Both the position numbers and the translations under genes were made by a program. Shown one piece after another: positions 1 through 7,156 of a stretch of DNA of 13,646 bases; position 1 is the first letter of the stretch; each line of letters opens with the position of its first letter. This DNA comes from Deltaproteobacteria bacterium. GTDB taxonomy: Bacteria > Desulfobacterota > Desulfobacteria > Desulfobacterales > ETH-SRB1. The notes under the pieces were generated by a model. That model searched no databases and was not told where the DNA came from. It saw only the letters and a list, made by a program, of their open reading frames with translations. Location: assembly GCA_019309665.1 (NCBI GenBank), contig JAFDFV010000025.1, positions 1 to 13,646 of the forward strand. Direction: 5' to 3'.

Positions 1-35
1 AATTCACGAAAAACAAATTTTTCATCCTTCTTCAT
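1..35 (-). CDS. Start of an unidentified operon gene (5' end only)
   Basis: An ATG at 35-33 overlaps the cbiH stop codon TGA (34-32) in the ATGA arrangement typical of translationally coupled genes. A GAGG-type ribosome binding site lies about 9 nt upstream, inside the cbiH 3' end. The reading frame stays open to the window edge and encodes MKKDEKFVFRE. Eleven residues are too few to name a family. From context it is probably another cobalamin or cobalt gene: cbiJ/cobK, cbiA and cbiP are not in the window. The residues do not resemble the usual CbiJ start, so no function is assigned. Confidence 0.6.
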   Translation of the reverse strand, partial: MKKDEKFVFRE

Positions 36-895
36 GTCTTATACCCTCTTGGTGTAATCATAAAATCCAGGTAGGTAAACGATGTGCTGTTTCCAATAAA
101 GATTATTGTCTGCATGTTTACGTCTGCTTTGTGAAGATCTTCAAGGGGAATAATTGTTACCATTTCATCTTTTCTCATGGCGCTTACAACAATTCCGGCA
201 GGGGTTTTTTTATCCCTGTATTTTAATATAATCTTCTGCGCTGTTTCGAGCTGCCGGCTTCTTCGTTTACTCTTAGGGTTGTACAAAACAATTACAAAAT
301 CAGCGCTTGCAGCAGCTTCTATACGTTTTTCAATGAGTTCCCAGGGAGTCAAAAGATCACTTAAGCTTATGGATGCAAAATCATGGCTTAATGGCGCTCC
401 AAGAAGGGATGCACCGGCACAGAGTGCGGGTATTCCGGGAACAACTTCAACTATTAGTGCGGATTTTTCGTTTAATGCTGTTTCACTTGGAGGAGGTATT
501 ACCCTGATATTCTCCTTTTTGCATATCTCGAAAACAAGCCCGGCCATGGCATAAATCCCTGGATCACCGCTCGAAACAATTGCACATGATCTTCCTGTAA
601 GAGCAACATCAATAGCGGCTCTCACACGTTTAACCTCTTTGGTCATTTGCGTGCTGATTATATTCTTATCTTTAAGAAAAGGGCGAATCAGCTCTATATA
701 GGTGGTATATCCTGCAACAGTATCCACTGATTCAAGAACGTCAGTTGCCCGTTTGGATAAATGCTCATAACTTCCCGGACCTGTTCCTACGATATAAAGG
801 GTATTCTGGCGATGGCTACTGTGACATTTCGGGTCGAATGTTTTGGCACAATCAGTTCCCCGTTTTTTGATGCAAGAATTGCGGCTGCTTCGCAT
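32..895 (-). CDS. cbiH: Cobalt-factor III C17-methyltransferase (ring contraction), CbiH/CobJ family
   Basis: Cytoplasmic SAM-dependent enzyme that methylates C17 and contracts the corrin ring of cobalt-factor III to give cobalt-precorrin-4. The 287-residue protein is a tetrapyrrole (corrin/porphyrin) methylase. Visible signatures are IVGTGPG at 35-41, SSGDPGIYAMAG at 108-119, VVPGIPA at 151-157, the CbiH-specific HDFASISLSDLLTPW at 171-185, LYNPKSKRR at 204-212 and the C-terminal MITPRGY. The start is the only usable initiation codon in frame and has AGGAG ten bases upstream. The gene therefore begins 109 nt inside cbiFG, in another frame, and gains about 31 residues before the usual start of the fold. 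Compared with the Salmonella protein as I recall it, about 18 residues are inserted near 130-148 (PPPSETALNEKSA). The stop overlaps the next gene by 4 nt. Family assignment is very secure; the role of the extension and loop is unknown. Confidence 0.95.
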   Translation of the reverse strand: MRSSRNSCIKKRGTDCAKTFDPKCHSSHRQNTLYIVGTGPGSYEHLSKRATDVLESVDTVAGYTTYIELIRPFLKDKNIISTQMTKEVKRVRAAIDVALTGRSCAIVSSGDPGIYAMAGLVFEICKKENIRVIPPPSETALNEKSALIVEVVPGIPALCAGASLLGAPLSHDFASISLSDLLTPWELIEKRIEAAASADFVIVLYNPKSKRRSRQLETAQKIILKYRDKKTPAGIVVSAMRKDEMVTIIPLEDLHKADVNMQTIIFIGNSTSFTYLDFMITPRGYKT

Positions 896-2643
896 ACGCT
901 TTTTACTCCTGTATGTTTTTCCACCATGTCGGATGGTGATTTAATACCGTCTGCCTGGTTTAATTCTTCCTTGTCGTAAAAACTAATAGGAAGCTTAAGT
1001 TCTTCTGCAAAGGCTATGAGCCCAAGTTCATCTGCTTTTAAATTAATCGTTGCGATACGTATCACGCTGGCTATGGCAAGTTTCGATTCTTCAAGTACTT
1101 CTTTAAAAAATTTTTTAATCTCCTTCATGGTTGTGTTTCTATTGCATCCAATTCCTGCAACAAGTGATCCGGGTCTTAATATCAGCATATTTTTTGAAAA
1201 ATCAGCCAGCGCGTCATCTATAAATACACCAGGCGTGTCTTCATTTTCCGTAATTTGTTCTTTCTTAGAATCTGTAAAAATATGCGATGGACTGATATTG
1301 TTACGAAGTAGTTTATATGGATCGTGGAGATAAAACTTTTTCCCGGTAATAAAGGCCATGTTTATATTTTTTATGGCTTCCGGGTTTTCTATAAAAAGAT
1401 TATGATGTTTTGCCAGCACATCAATAGCAGGCACCTGGTTTACATCTGTAGCTGTGGTTATTACAGGTTCAGCCCCTATTAATCCGGCAACCTTTATGGC
1501 AAAGGAATTGGCTCCGCCCAAATGACCGGAAAGAAGACTTACGGCATGTCTGCCGATTTCATCAACCACCACAACTGCCGGATCAGTTGTCTTGCTCCTG
1601 ATACAGGAAGCAATAAGCCTGACTACAATTCCAGTTGACATTATAAAAACATGTCCTGTGTATGCATGAAAGTTACTGGCAATAGCATCGGAGAGTCTTT
1701 CAAAGTAAGAAGCTGAAATATCATCTATATTCAAATCAGCAGAAAGGTGCAATTTTGCATCAGGCAGGCTCTCTGCAATTTTCCGGGCAAGCAGAGCGCT
1801 TTTAGGAGTAATAGCCCACAAGGCGATCTTGTCATTTTTTTTCTTTCTAAACCCGTGTGAAAAATTTTTATCATATAGTTTTGATTTGTATTTTTTTTTG
1901 TGTTTGCTGATATCCAGCGCTTTTCCGATGATAATAAGAACCTGTCTTGTTATCTTCTCTTTTCTCACTATTTCCGGCAACTCTACAGGACTTGTAAAAA
2001 TAATCTTTTCTTCAGGCTGACTGACACAATAAACAACAGCGCAGGTCGCATGTTTTCCATATGCTTTTTCAAGAACCCTTGCCACTTTATCAACCATGGA
2101 TATACTGAGATAAATCGCCATGGAAGCTTTATGCCCTGCAAGTGATTCCAGCGCTTCATTTTCAGGCACAGGTGTTCTGCCTGCCATACGGGTTAAAATA
2201 AGTGTCTGCGAAACTTCAGGCAAAGTATATTCTATCCCCATAGCGGCAGCAGCAGCAAATGCAGCAGTTACTCCGGGAATAACTTTATAAGGGATAGATT
2301 TTTTATCCAGATTTGCCATTTGTTCAAATATGGCGCCATAGAGACTCGGATCTCCGGTATGAAGGCGAACTACATGTTTTCCTTTTTTATACGCTTTTTC
2401 AATTTCATCAATAATCTCTTCAAGATGCATGGAAGCGCTATTTAAAACCCTTGTTTTCGGTTTTGTCCACTTTAATACAGCCTCAGGCACAAGAGAACCT
2501 GCATAAATGACAAGGTCGGCATCAGCAAGCGCCAGTTGCCCCTTAACTGTTATCAATTCAGGATCACCAGGTCCCGCCCCTGCGAATATTACAAGATGCC
2601 GGGCAGGCTTATTTTGATTTTTAATGGTTGATTTGGTTTTCAT
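787..2643 (-). CDS. cbiFG: CbiF-CbiG fusion: cobalt-precorrin-4 C11-methyltransferase / cobalt-precorrin-5A hydrolase
   Basis: Bifunctional enzyme of 618 residues acting at consecutive steps. Residues about 15-245 are CbiF, which methylates C11 of cobalt-precorrin-4: FAGAGPGDPEL at 20-30, HTGDPSLYGAI at 95-105, VIPGVTAAFAAAAAMG at 121-136, ILTRMAGRTPVPE at 149-161. A Lys-rich linker follows at 247-270. Residues about 272-618 are CbiG, which opens the delta-lactone and releases acetaldehyde to give cobalt-precorrin-5B: MSTGIVVRLIA at 335-345, VDEIGRHAVSLLSGHLGGAN at 360-379, TTATDVNQVPAIDVLA at 396-411, and the CbiG C-terminal GIGCNRNT at 497-504. The ATG at 2643 has no strong Shine-Dalgarno sequence; the 200 bp before it hold a palindromic repeat that may have replaced the original leader. 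The 3' end overlaps cbiH by 109 nt. Adjacent pathway steps on one chain suggest channelling, which is an inference. Confidence 0.95.
   Translation of the reverse strand: MKTKSTIKNQNKPARHLVIFAGAGPGDPELITVKGQLALADADLVIYAGSLVPEAVLKWTKPKTRVLNSASMHLEEIIDEIEKAYKKGKHVVRLHTGDPSLYGAIFEQMANLDKKSIPYKVIPGVTAAFAAAAAMGIEYTLPEVSQTLILTRMAGRTPVPENEALESLAGHKASMAIYLSISMVDKVARVLEKAYGKHATCAVVYCVSQPEEKIIFTSPVELPEIVRKEKITRQVLIIIGKALDISKHKKKYKSKLYDKNFSHGFRKKKNDKIALWAITPKSALLARKIAESLPDAKLHLSADLNIDDISASYFERLSDAIASNFHAYTGHVFIMSTGIVVRLIASCIRSKTTDPAVVVVDEIGRHAVSLLSGHLGGANSFAIKVAGLIGAEPVITTATDVNQVPAIDVLAKHHNLFIENPEAIKNINMAFITGKKFYLHDPYKLLRNNISPSHIFTDSKKEQITENEDTPGVFIDDALADFSKNMLILRPGSLVAGIGCNRNTTMKEIKKFFKEVLEESKLAIASVIRIATINLKADELGLIAFAEELKLPISFYDKEELNQADGIKSPSDMVEKHTGVKSVCEAAAILASKNGELIVPKHSTRNVTVAIARIPFIS
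906..910 (-). promoter_or_regulatory. Ribosome binding site deciding the cbiH start
   Basis: On the minus strand AGGAG sits 10 nt before the ATG at 895-893. It lies wholly inside the cbiFG coding sequence. No other ATG, GTG or TTG occurs in the cbiH frame before the conserved IVGTGPG motif, so this site supports the long-overlap start. Confidence 0.6.
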
Positions 2644-2665
2644 AATGCTAAAAAATTTGAATATC

Positions 2666-2783
2666 GAATATCGAACAAGGAATTTCGAATGATAAAGTGT
2701 GGAATCGCTACGCTCTATCTTTTATAGTAGTAAAAATGATAGAATACCTTACTTCGACATTCATAATTCCTTTTTCGATATTC
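2666..2783. repeat. Imperfect palindromic intergenic element between cbiET and cbiFG
   Basis: Two 26-nt arms, at 2666-2691 and 2758-2783, are reverse complements with 23 of 26 positions matching. Both are built around TATCGAA/TTCGATA. The 66-nt centre contains a further small inverted repeat (TCTATC, GATAGA). Just outside the left arm the GAATATC word is repeated in tandem. It lies in the 202-bp gap between two operon genes, so it would be transcribed as a long hairpin in the cbi mRNA. The pattern resembles dispersed palindromic repeats of sulfate-reducer genomes, but copy number cannot be judged from one window. Confidence 0.7.
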
Positions 2784-2845
2784 TGCGGTTCAAAACAAAT
2801 CCGTAAGTTTGAATTCGTTTTAAAAAGCTAAACTGTTACCAATTT

Positions 2846-4057
2846 TTAAATTGCTGAAATTATCCACACAGGATTCAATGCCTCGAGCCGTTCTCCCCAT
2901 GGCATATCCTGTCCACGATGAATCTGAACTAACACTATATCTGTTTTAAACCCCTTGCTTTTAAGGGTTTTAAGGGCAGCTTCAACATTCGACAGGATAA
3001 CGGTATTTACAACTATAACTCCGTCAGGCTTTAGATACTCTGAAGCTGTATCTATGATTTTCATTAGGTCCCTGCCGCCGCCACCGATAAATATCCGGTC
3101 AGGCTCAGGCAGATCCTCAAGAGCGTTCGGGAGAACAGCCTGGACAACTTTTAGATTTTTTACATTATACTGCTTTTTGTTTGCCTTTATATTGTCGATT
3201 CTGCTCGGGTTTTGCTCAACTGAAAATATTTTGCCCTTTTTTATAAAAAGAGATGCCTCAATCGAAATAGAACCGGAACCTGCTCCCAGATCCCACAATA
3301 TATGATCATTTGAAAGACAGAGCCTGGAAATTGTAATAGCGCGAACCTCTGATTTTGTAATAAGACCTTTCTGGTATTCATACCGGTTATCCGGCATACC
3401 CAGGTGAAGATCCTTATTCCCTTTATGCTGAAAAGGATGTGGTTTTAATACAATCAGGTTGGGCTGTGAAAAATTCATATCCGCAGCCTGGCCGGGTTCA
3501 TACCAGTCAAAACATTCGGATTCAGTTCCAAGCTGCTCAAAAATGCACATTCTTATGTCTTTAATCCCTTTTTCAAGCAGACGTCCGGCAAGCCATGCAG
3601 GGTTTTTTTGTGAATCCGTGTAAACAGCCACACTTTTGTTCCTGTCAAGTATGCTGAAAAGTTCTCTTTCACTGTTCCTGCCATGCAAGCTTACGACTGA
3701 AATATCATTCCAGGACTCCTTTATTTTGGAAAAAGCCGCAGCAACAGTAGAAATATTTGGATATATCACAACATTGTCAGGCCCAAGGGATTTGATCAGC
3801 AAGGAACCTATACCGAAAAACAGCGGATCACCAGATGCAAGCACCACAACATTTTTTTTGCGCATCCTGCTTTTTATATAACGAATAACACCTTCAAGAT
3901 CTTTGCTGATCTCCTTTTTATCTGCTGCATGATCATTGAAATACTCGAGATGCCGTTTTCCACCTACCAGAATATCAGCATCTTTTATCAATTTCAGGTG
4001 CTTTGCGGTAAGATCTTCGGGAGTAAGTCCCATTCCGATTACAGATACCTGTTTCAT
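2846..4057 (-). CDS. cbiET: CbiE-CbiT fusion: cobalt-precorrin-7 C5-methyltransferase / cobalt-precorrin-6B C15-methyltransferase (decarboxylating)
   Basis: A 403-residue CobL-like bifunctional enzyme that adds methyl groups at C5 and C15 and decarboxylates the C12 acetate, giving cobalt-precorrin-8. Residues 1-205 are the CbiE half, a tetrapyrrole methylase with VIGMGLTPEDL at 6-16, VGGKRHLEYF at 31-40 and VLASGDPLFFGIG at 72-84. Residues about 225-403 are the CbiT half, a Rossmann-fold SAM methyltransferase: ITKSEVRA at 233-240, motif I WDLGAGSGSISIE at 255-267, FIGGGGRDL at 323-331. The ATG at 4057 overlaps the cbiD stop as ATGA, indicating translational coupling. Length and domain order match CobL-type fusions. 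Nothing appears damaged. It is followed by a 202-bp gap holding a palindromic repeat. Confidence 0.95.
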   Translation of the reverse strand: MKQVSVIGMGLTPEDLTAKHLKLIKDADILVGGKRHLEYFNDHAADKKEISKDLEGVIRYIKSRMRKKNVVVLASGDPLFFGIGSLLIKSLGPDNVVIYPNISTVAAAFSKIKESWNDISVVSLHGRNSERELFSILDRNKSVAVYTDSQKNPAWLAGRLLEKGIKDIRMCIFEQLGTESECFDWYEPGQAADMNFSQPNLIVLKPHPFQHKGNKDLHLGMPDNRYEYQKGLITKSEVRAITISRLCLSNDHILWDLGAGSGSISIEASLFIKKGKIFSVEQNPSRIDNIKANKKQYNVKNLKVVQAVLPNALEDLPEPDRIFIGGGGRDLMKIIDTASEYLKPDGVIVVNTVILSNVEAALKTLKSKGFKTDIVLVQIHRGQDMPWGERLEALNPVWIISAI

Positions 4058-5184
4058 GTTTGTTTTGCCCCCCGGGAGTCTGAATCAAATACAACATTCC
4101 CTCTGAAATCAAAGATAATGCCCTGTATATCAATATCAGAACCTGTAAACATCCTGGCAGATTTAACCATTTTTCTTCCTACGTGGGAAACAATTTGAGG
4201 ATATTCATTCATAATAAAATCAAATGCATGTCTTGCTGTATTTGCAGATAATATCTTTTTCGCAAATTCCCGACTTTTTGTGATTTCAAATGACCAGTCT
4301 GAAAGCTTCTTCATAGTCAAACTTGACTTGGCGGCATGAGTGTGGGGCACCCCTTGTGCCATCTTTACTGCTTTTCCGAAAAAAACTGCGAGAATAATTT
4401 TTTTAAAACCATTCTCTGATGCATCCTCAAGGGACATCTTGAAAAAATCACCAATCTGTATAAAAGCCTCTTCAGGAAGCTTTTCAAACAAAGCCTGGGA
4501 AAATTTTTCACTGCGACGGCCGGTTGTAAGCACCACCCTTTCTATGCCAAAAGCCTTTGCAACAGACAGAGACAACCTTATCGTCGCAATATAGGCATCA
4601 TGAGACATTGGCCTTTCCAGACCTGTGGTTCCCAGAATAGAGATCCCGCCAAGAATGCCCAGCCTTGCATTCAAAGTCTTTTCAGCCAGTCTTTCCCCTT
4701 CAGGTACAAAGATTTCGATTTTTACAGATTTATTTTTATTGTATTTTTTTAATAACTCCGTAACAGCCTGTGTAATCATTTTTTTGGGGCCCGGGTTTAT
4801 TGCAGCTTCTCCTGGTAAAATTTCAAGGCCCGGCCTGGTGACCATGCCTACACCCTTTCCCCCGTTTATAGATACAGTGCGTTGATTTCCATTGTCCAAA
4901 AGTGTGACTGTTGCTCCGATTTCCGCCTTATGCGTTATATCCGGATCATCCCCTGCATCTTTTATTACCGTACATTTTGCTTTGTTTTCTCCCTGGGATA
5001 TACAGGTAAATACGGGAATAATGATATTGTCTCCCGTTAAAAGCTTTATTTGAACAATAGAAGGTTTTTCACCGGTCAAAATCAGTGAAAGAGCTCCCTT
5101 TGCCGCAGCCGCAGCCGCAGTGCCGGTTGTAAAACCAGTCCTTAGCCTTCTTTTTGTTGTCATTGATATATGTTGTACGACCAT
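4054..5184 (-). CDS. cbiD: Cobalt-precorrin-5B C1-methyltransferase CbiD
   Basis: CbiD methylates C1 of cobalt-precorrin-5B to give cobalt-precorrin-6A and is a hallmark of the oxygen-independent pathway. The 376-residue protein has the family N-terminus RTGFTTGTAAAAAAKGAL at 15-32. It also has KDAGDDPDIT at 75-84, GGKGVGMVTRPGLEILPGE at 108-126 and ISILGTTGLERPMSHDAY at 181-198. Two ATG starts are possible, at 5184 and 5163. Neither has a clear Shine-Dalgarno sequence, and both leave the conserved region intact; the upstream one is given here. The 3' end overlaps cbiET by 4 nt. Upstream is a 179-bp gap filled with CACGAAG-type repeats. TATAAT occurs about 30 nt before the start but has no convincing -35, so an internal promoter is only a weak possibility. 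Confidence 0.95.
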   Translation of the reverse strand: MVVQHISMTTKRRLRTGFTTGTAAAAAAKGALSLILTGEKPSIVQIKLLTGDNIIIPVFTCISQGENKAKCTVIKDAGDDPDITHKAEIGATVTLLDNGNQRTVSINGGKGVGMVTRPGLEILPGEAAINPGPKKMITQAVTELLKKYNKNKSVKIEIFVPEGERLAEKTLNARLGILGGISILGTTGLERPMSHDAYIATIRLSLSVAKAFGIERVVLTTGRRSEKFSQALFEKLPEEAFIQIGDFFKMSLEDASENGFKKIILAVFFGKAVKMAQGVPHTHAAKSSLTMKKLSDWSFEITKSREFAKKILSANTARHAFDFIMNEYPQIVSHVGRKMVKSARMFTGSDIDIQGIIFDFRGNVVFDSDSRGAKQT

Positions 5185-5228
5185 AAAGTGCGCTTTTTGA
5201 AACGGTCAGGATTATAAGGAAAAATAAA

Positions 5229-5335
5229 CCACGAAGGACACGAAGGGGCACGGACTTGCCCGCGGCAGGCAGGGATTAGAATTAATGTTTTATAATTTCT
5301 TTTTCGTGCTCTTCGTGTTCTTCGTGCTCTTCGTG
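5229..5335. repeat. CACGAAG / CTTCGTG inverted repeat cluster between cbiD and the gate-domain gene
   Basis: The left arm at 5229-5252 carries CACGAAGGA-type words in tandem. The right arm at 5305-5335 carries four CTTCGTG/TTCGTGCT words in the opposite orientation, so the arms can pair in several registers. Between them a GC-rich block (5254-5273, GCCCGCGGCAGGC) sits in an otherwise AT-rich spacer. The whole 179-bp gap appears non-coding; the short open frames through it read as repeat-derived low-complexity peptide. Confidence 0.65.
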
Positions 5336-5363
5336 ATAAAGAAAACATAATAAAAAATCGAAT

Positions 5364-6419
5364 TCATCCTAAATAATAATAAATTGTCCCTATGATGACA
5401 AGACTTACAATTCGAAAACCCTGGCCCATAAGCAATAATTGACTTCCCATTTTCGGAGAAAAGATTCCAATATACCTTGGCAACTGATGACGCAGAGCAC
5501 GAATCGGAAATGCAATTACATTTCCGATCAGCAGGGCTAAAACAGTCTGTTTTGTTGTAATTACTCCTGCATCAAGAAGTGCCCCCGCTGCCGCAAATCC
5601 TGAAGTAAATTCAGCAGCAAAACTTAAAATCACAACCGAAAGAGCTTCAACAGGCATAAAGGTTGTGACAAAATAGCCCGCAAGCCATTTACGCGCCAGG
5701 TTAAAAATACCCATTTCATTTAAAACAAAAACAAGAACGTAAACAGGTATTACATAAACAGCGATCTTTGCAATGCGGCCGGGCAGTTTCTTTTTTACAT
5801 TCTTTACTATTTCCCCTGGTCTTTTATTGTGCTGCGCAGGAAGTTCTTTTTCTTCTTTTTTTAAATCGCTCTTTTGAATAGACGGTCTTATGTGCCCGTA
5901 AATCAGAAAAAGCACTGTTCTAAAAAATGCAGCAGCAAAGGTTATAATGAAATAGATAACTCCTGCCATTTTTGTAAGCGGCAAAACAATAAAAAATGTT
6001 GTTGGAAGGTGAAGAAAATAAGCTGGAAACTGATTGACGAAATTGGATAAAAAAAGCTGTTTGCGACATATTTTTCCTTCTTTATAAAAACCCAGAAGCA
6101 TTGCATTTGCAGCAACACCTGAAAAAAAAGCTGTTGTAAAAGCAGCGCTGCACCTATCGCCAAGATTGCCAAATTTAAAGAAAGGCCTGGCAAATGCAGC
6201 AAAGTTTTTTGTCCAGCCCGAAGCTTCAATTATCTGCCCTATCACAAGTCCTGCGCCGATAAAAAGCATAAGACGAAAAAGCGGCCATAAAAGTCTTGAT
6301 ATAACTTTTTGACAGCTTAAACCATCAGTTATATATATTCCAGAAATCAGTATTACAGCAGAAATCGTCAAAGAGACAGTTAGAGACCAAAATTCTGGTT
6401 TAGCTTTTTGTTGAGTCAT
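5364..6419 (-). CDS. Nucleoside-recognition / gate-domain integral membrane protein in the cobalamin operon
   Basis: A 351-residue polytopic membrane protein with roughly eight or nine hydrophobic segments: about 11-31, 43-63, 91-112, 131-175 (two), 215-235, 250-285, 290-308 and 325-348. A charged loop lies at 182-214. The repeated Gate-like motifs TAFFSGVAANAMLLGFYKEGKI (starting at 96) and SFAAEFTSGFAAAGALLDAGVIT (starting at 266) resemble the nucleoside-recognition (Gate) domain shared by SpmA/SpmB, FeoB cores and nucleoside transporters. The substrate is unknown. Its place between cbiL and cbiD suggests transport or membrane anchoring connected with cobalt or corrinoids, which is inference. 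The ATG at 6419 overlaps the end of cbiL by 20 nt; a TTG at 6437 would add six residues. Neither has a strong ribosome binding site, so translation is probably coupled to cbiL. Confidence 0.8.
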   Translation of the reverse strand: MTQQKAKPEFWSLTVSLTISAVILISGIYITDGLSCQKVISRLLWPLFRLMLFIGAGLVIGQIIEASGWTKNFAAFARPFFKFGNLGDRCSAAFTTAFFSGVAANAMLLGFYKEGKICRKQLFLSNFVNQFPAYFLHLPTTFFIVLPLTKMAGVIYFIITFAAAFFRTVLFLIYGHIRPSIQKSDLKKEEKELPAQHNKRPGEIVKNVKKKLPGRIAKIAVYVIPVYVLVFVLNEMGIFNLARKWLAGYFVTTFMPVEALSVVILSFAAEFTSGFAAAGALLDAGVITTKQTVLALLIGNVIAFPIRALRHQLPRYIGIFSPKMGSQLLLMGQGFRIVSLVIIGTIYYYLG

Positions 6420-7137
6420 TTTTTTTCTGTTTTGCAATAATAAGTGTCCAGTAATTCGGCTGTCTTTTACTAAACTCTTTGATATCCCTTACGATTTCTT
6501 CTTCAGAAAGCCCGCAGTTTAATACTCCCACACTGTAATTATATAGCCCGGATTCATTAAGTGCAGCATCTATGTCCTTAATATTTCGGTATGCTTTGAG
6601 AAAAACAACAGATTCCGGCTTGACTGAAAGCTCCCGCAGATGGTCTCCACCCCTGGCTCCGGAAACAATTAGAAGTGATTCTTCGCCCTCCACCAGCGGA
6701 ATATTCAGGCAGGAAGCCGCTGCCTGGTATGAAGTTATCCCTGGTATGGTTTTTACATTCAAAAATAATACTGACTTTCTGATATGTTTTAATATATAAC
6801 CATAAGTGGAATAGGTCATGCAATCGCCTAAACTTAGAAAAGCAACGTCTTTCCCGAGTTTAAGCTCTTTTATAATTATCCCGGCATTATCTTTCCATGC
6901 CCTTTCAGTCTCTTTTTTATTTCTGGTCATGGGGAAAAAGAGCATTTTTACTAAAGTTGTTTCAGGAATATGGGGTCTGGCAATGCTCACCGCCAGGCTG
7001 TAACTGTTTTTTGTAGAAGCTGCCGCAAAAACCACATCCACCTTATTTAATACTTTAGAAGCCTTTAGCGTGATCAGATCAGGATCACCCGGTCCAACCC
7101 CTATGCCGTATAAGGTTCCTGCTTTTATTTTATTCAT
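6400..7137 (-). CDS. cbiL: Cobalt-factor II C20-methyltransferase CbiL
   Basis: Cytoplasmic SAM-dependent enzyme that methylates C20 of cobalt-factor II, made by CbiK, to give cobalt-factor III for CbiH. The 245-residue length fits the CbiL/CobI family. Visible motifs are the N-terminal GIGVGPGDPDLITLKASK at 11-28, the CbiL-type LGDCMTYSTYGYIL at 103-116 (Cys where other methylases of the fold usually have Pro), TIPGITSYQAAAS at 130-142 and FLKAYRN at 179-185. The ATG start has GAGGA seven bases upstream and directly follows the 94-bp repeat array. The 3' end overlaps the membrane protein gene. CobI and CbiL are hard to separate by sequence alone; the surrounding CbiD/CbiG/CbiK set favours the cobalt-containing substrate. 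Confidence 0.95.
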   Translation of the reverse strand: MNKIKAGTLYGIGVGPGDPDLITLKASKVLNKVDVVFAAASTKNSYSLAVSIARPHIPETTLVKMLFFPMTRNKKETERAWKDNAGIIIKELKLGKDVAFLSLGDCMTYSTYGYILKHIRKSVLFLNVKTIPGITSYQAAASCLNIPLVEGEESLLIVSGARGGDHLRELSVKPESVVFLKAYRNIKDIDAALNESGLYNYSVGVLNCGLSEEEIVRDIKEFSKRQPNYWTLIIAKQKKNDSTKS

Positions 7138-7156
7138 TTATAATCCTCGTGATCCA

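Noticed and set aside
177..554. Plus-strand open frame of about 125 codons opposite cbiH
   Set aside because: It is antisense to a strongly conserved gene, has no ribosome site of note and encodes no recognisable family.
5185..5225. Internal promoter before cbiD (TATAAT word)
   Set aside because: No acceptable -35 is found at 16-18 nt, and the surrounding DNA is AT-rich, so the match is likely chance.
5069..5348. Small minus-strand frames of about 60 codons before cbiD
   Set aside because: They translate the CACGAAG/CTTCGTG repeats and the start of cbiD out of frame; composition is low-complexity and there is no family similarity.
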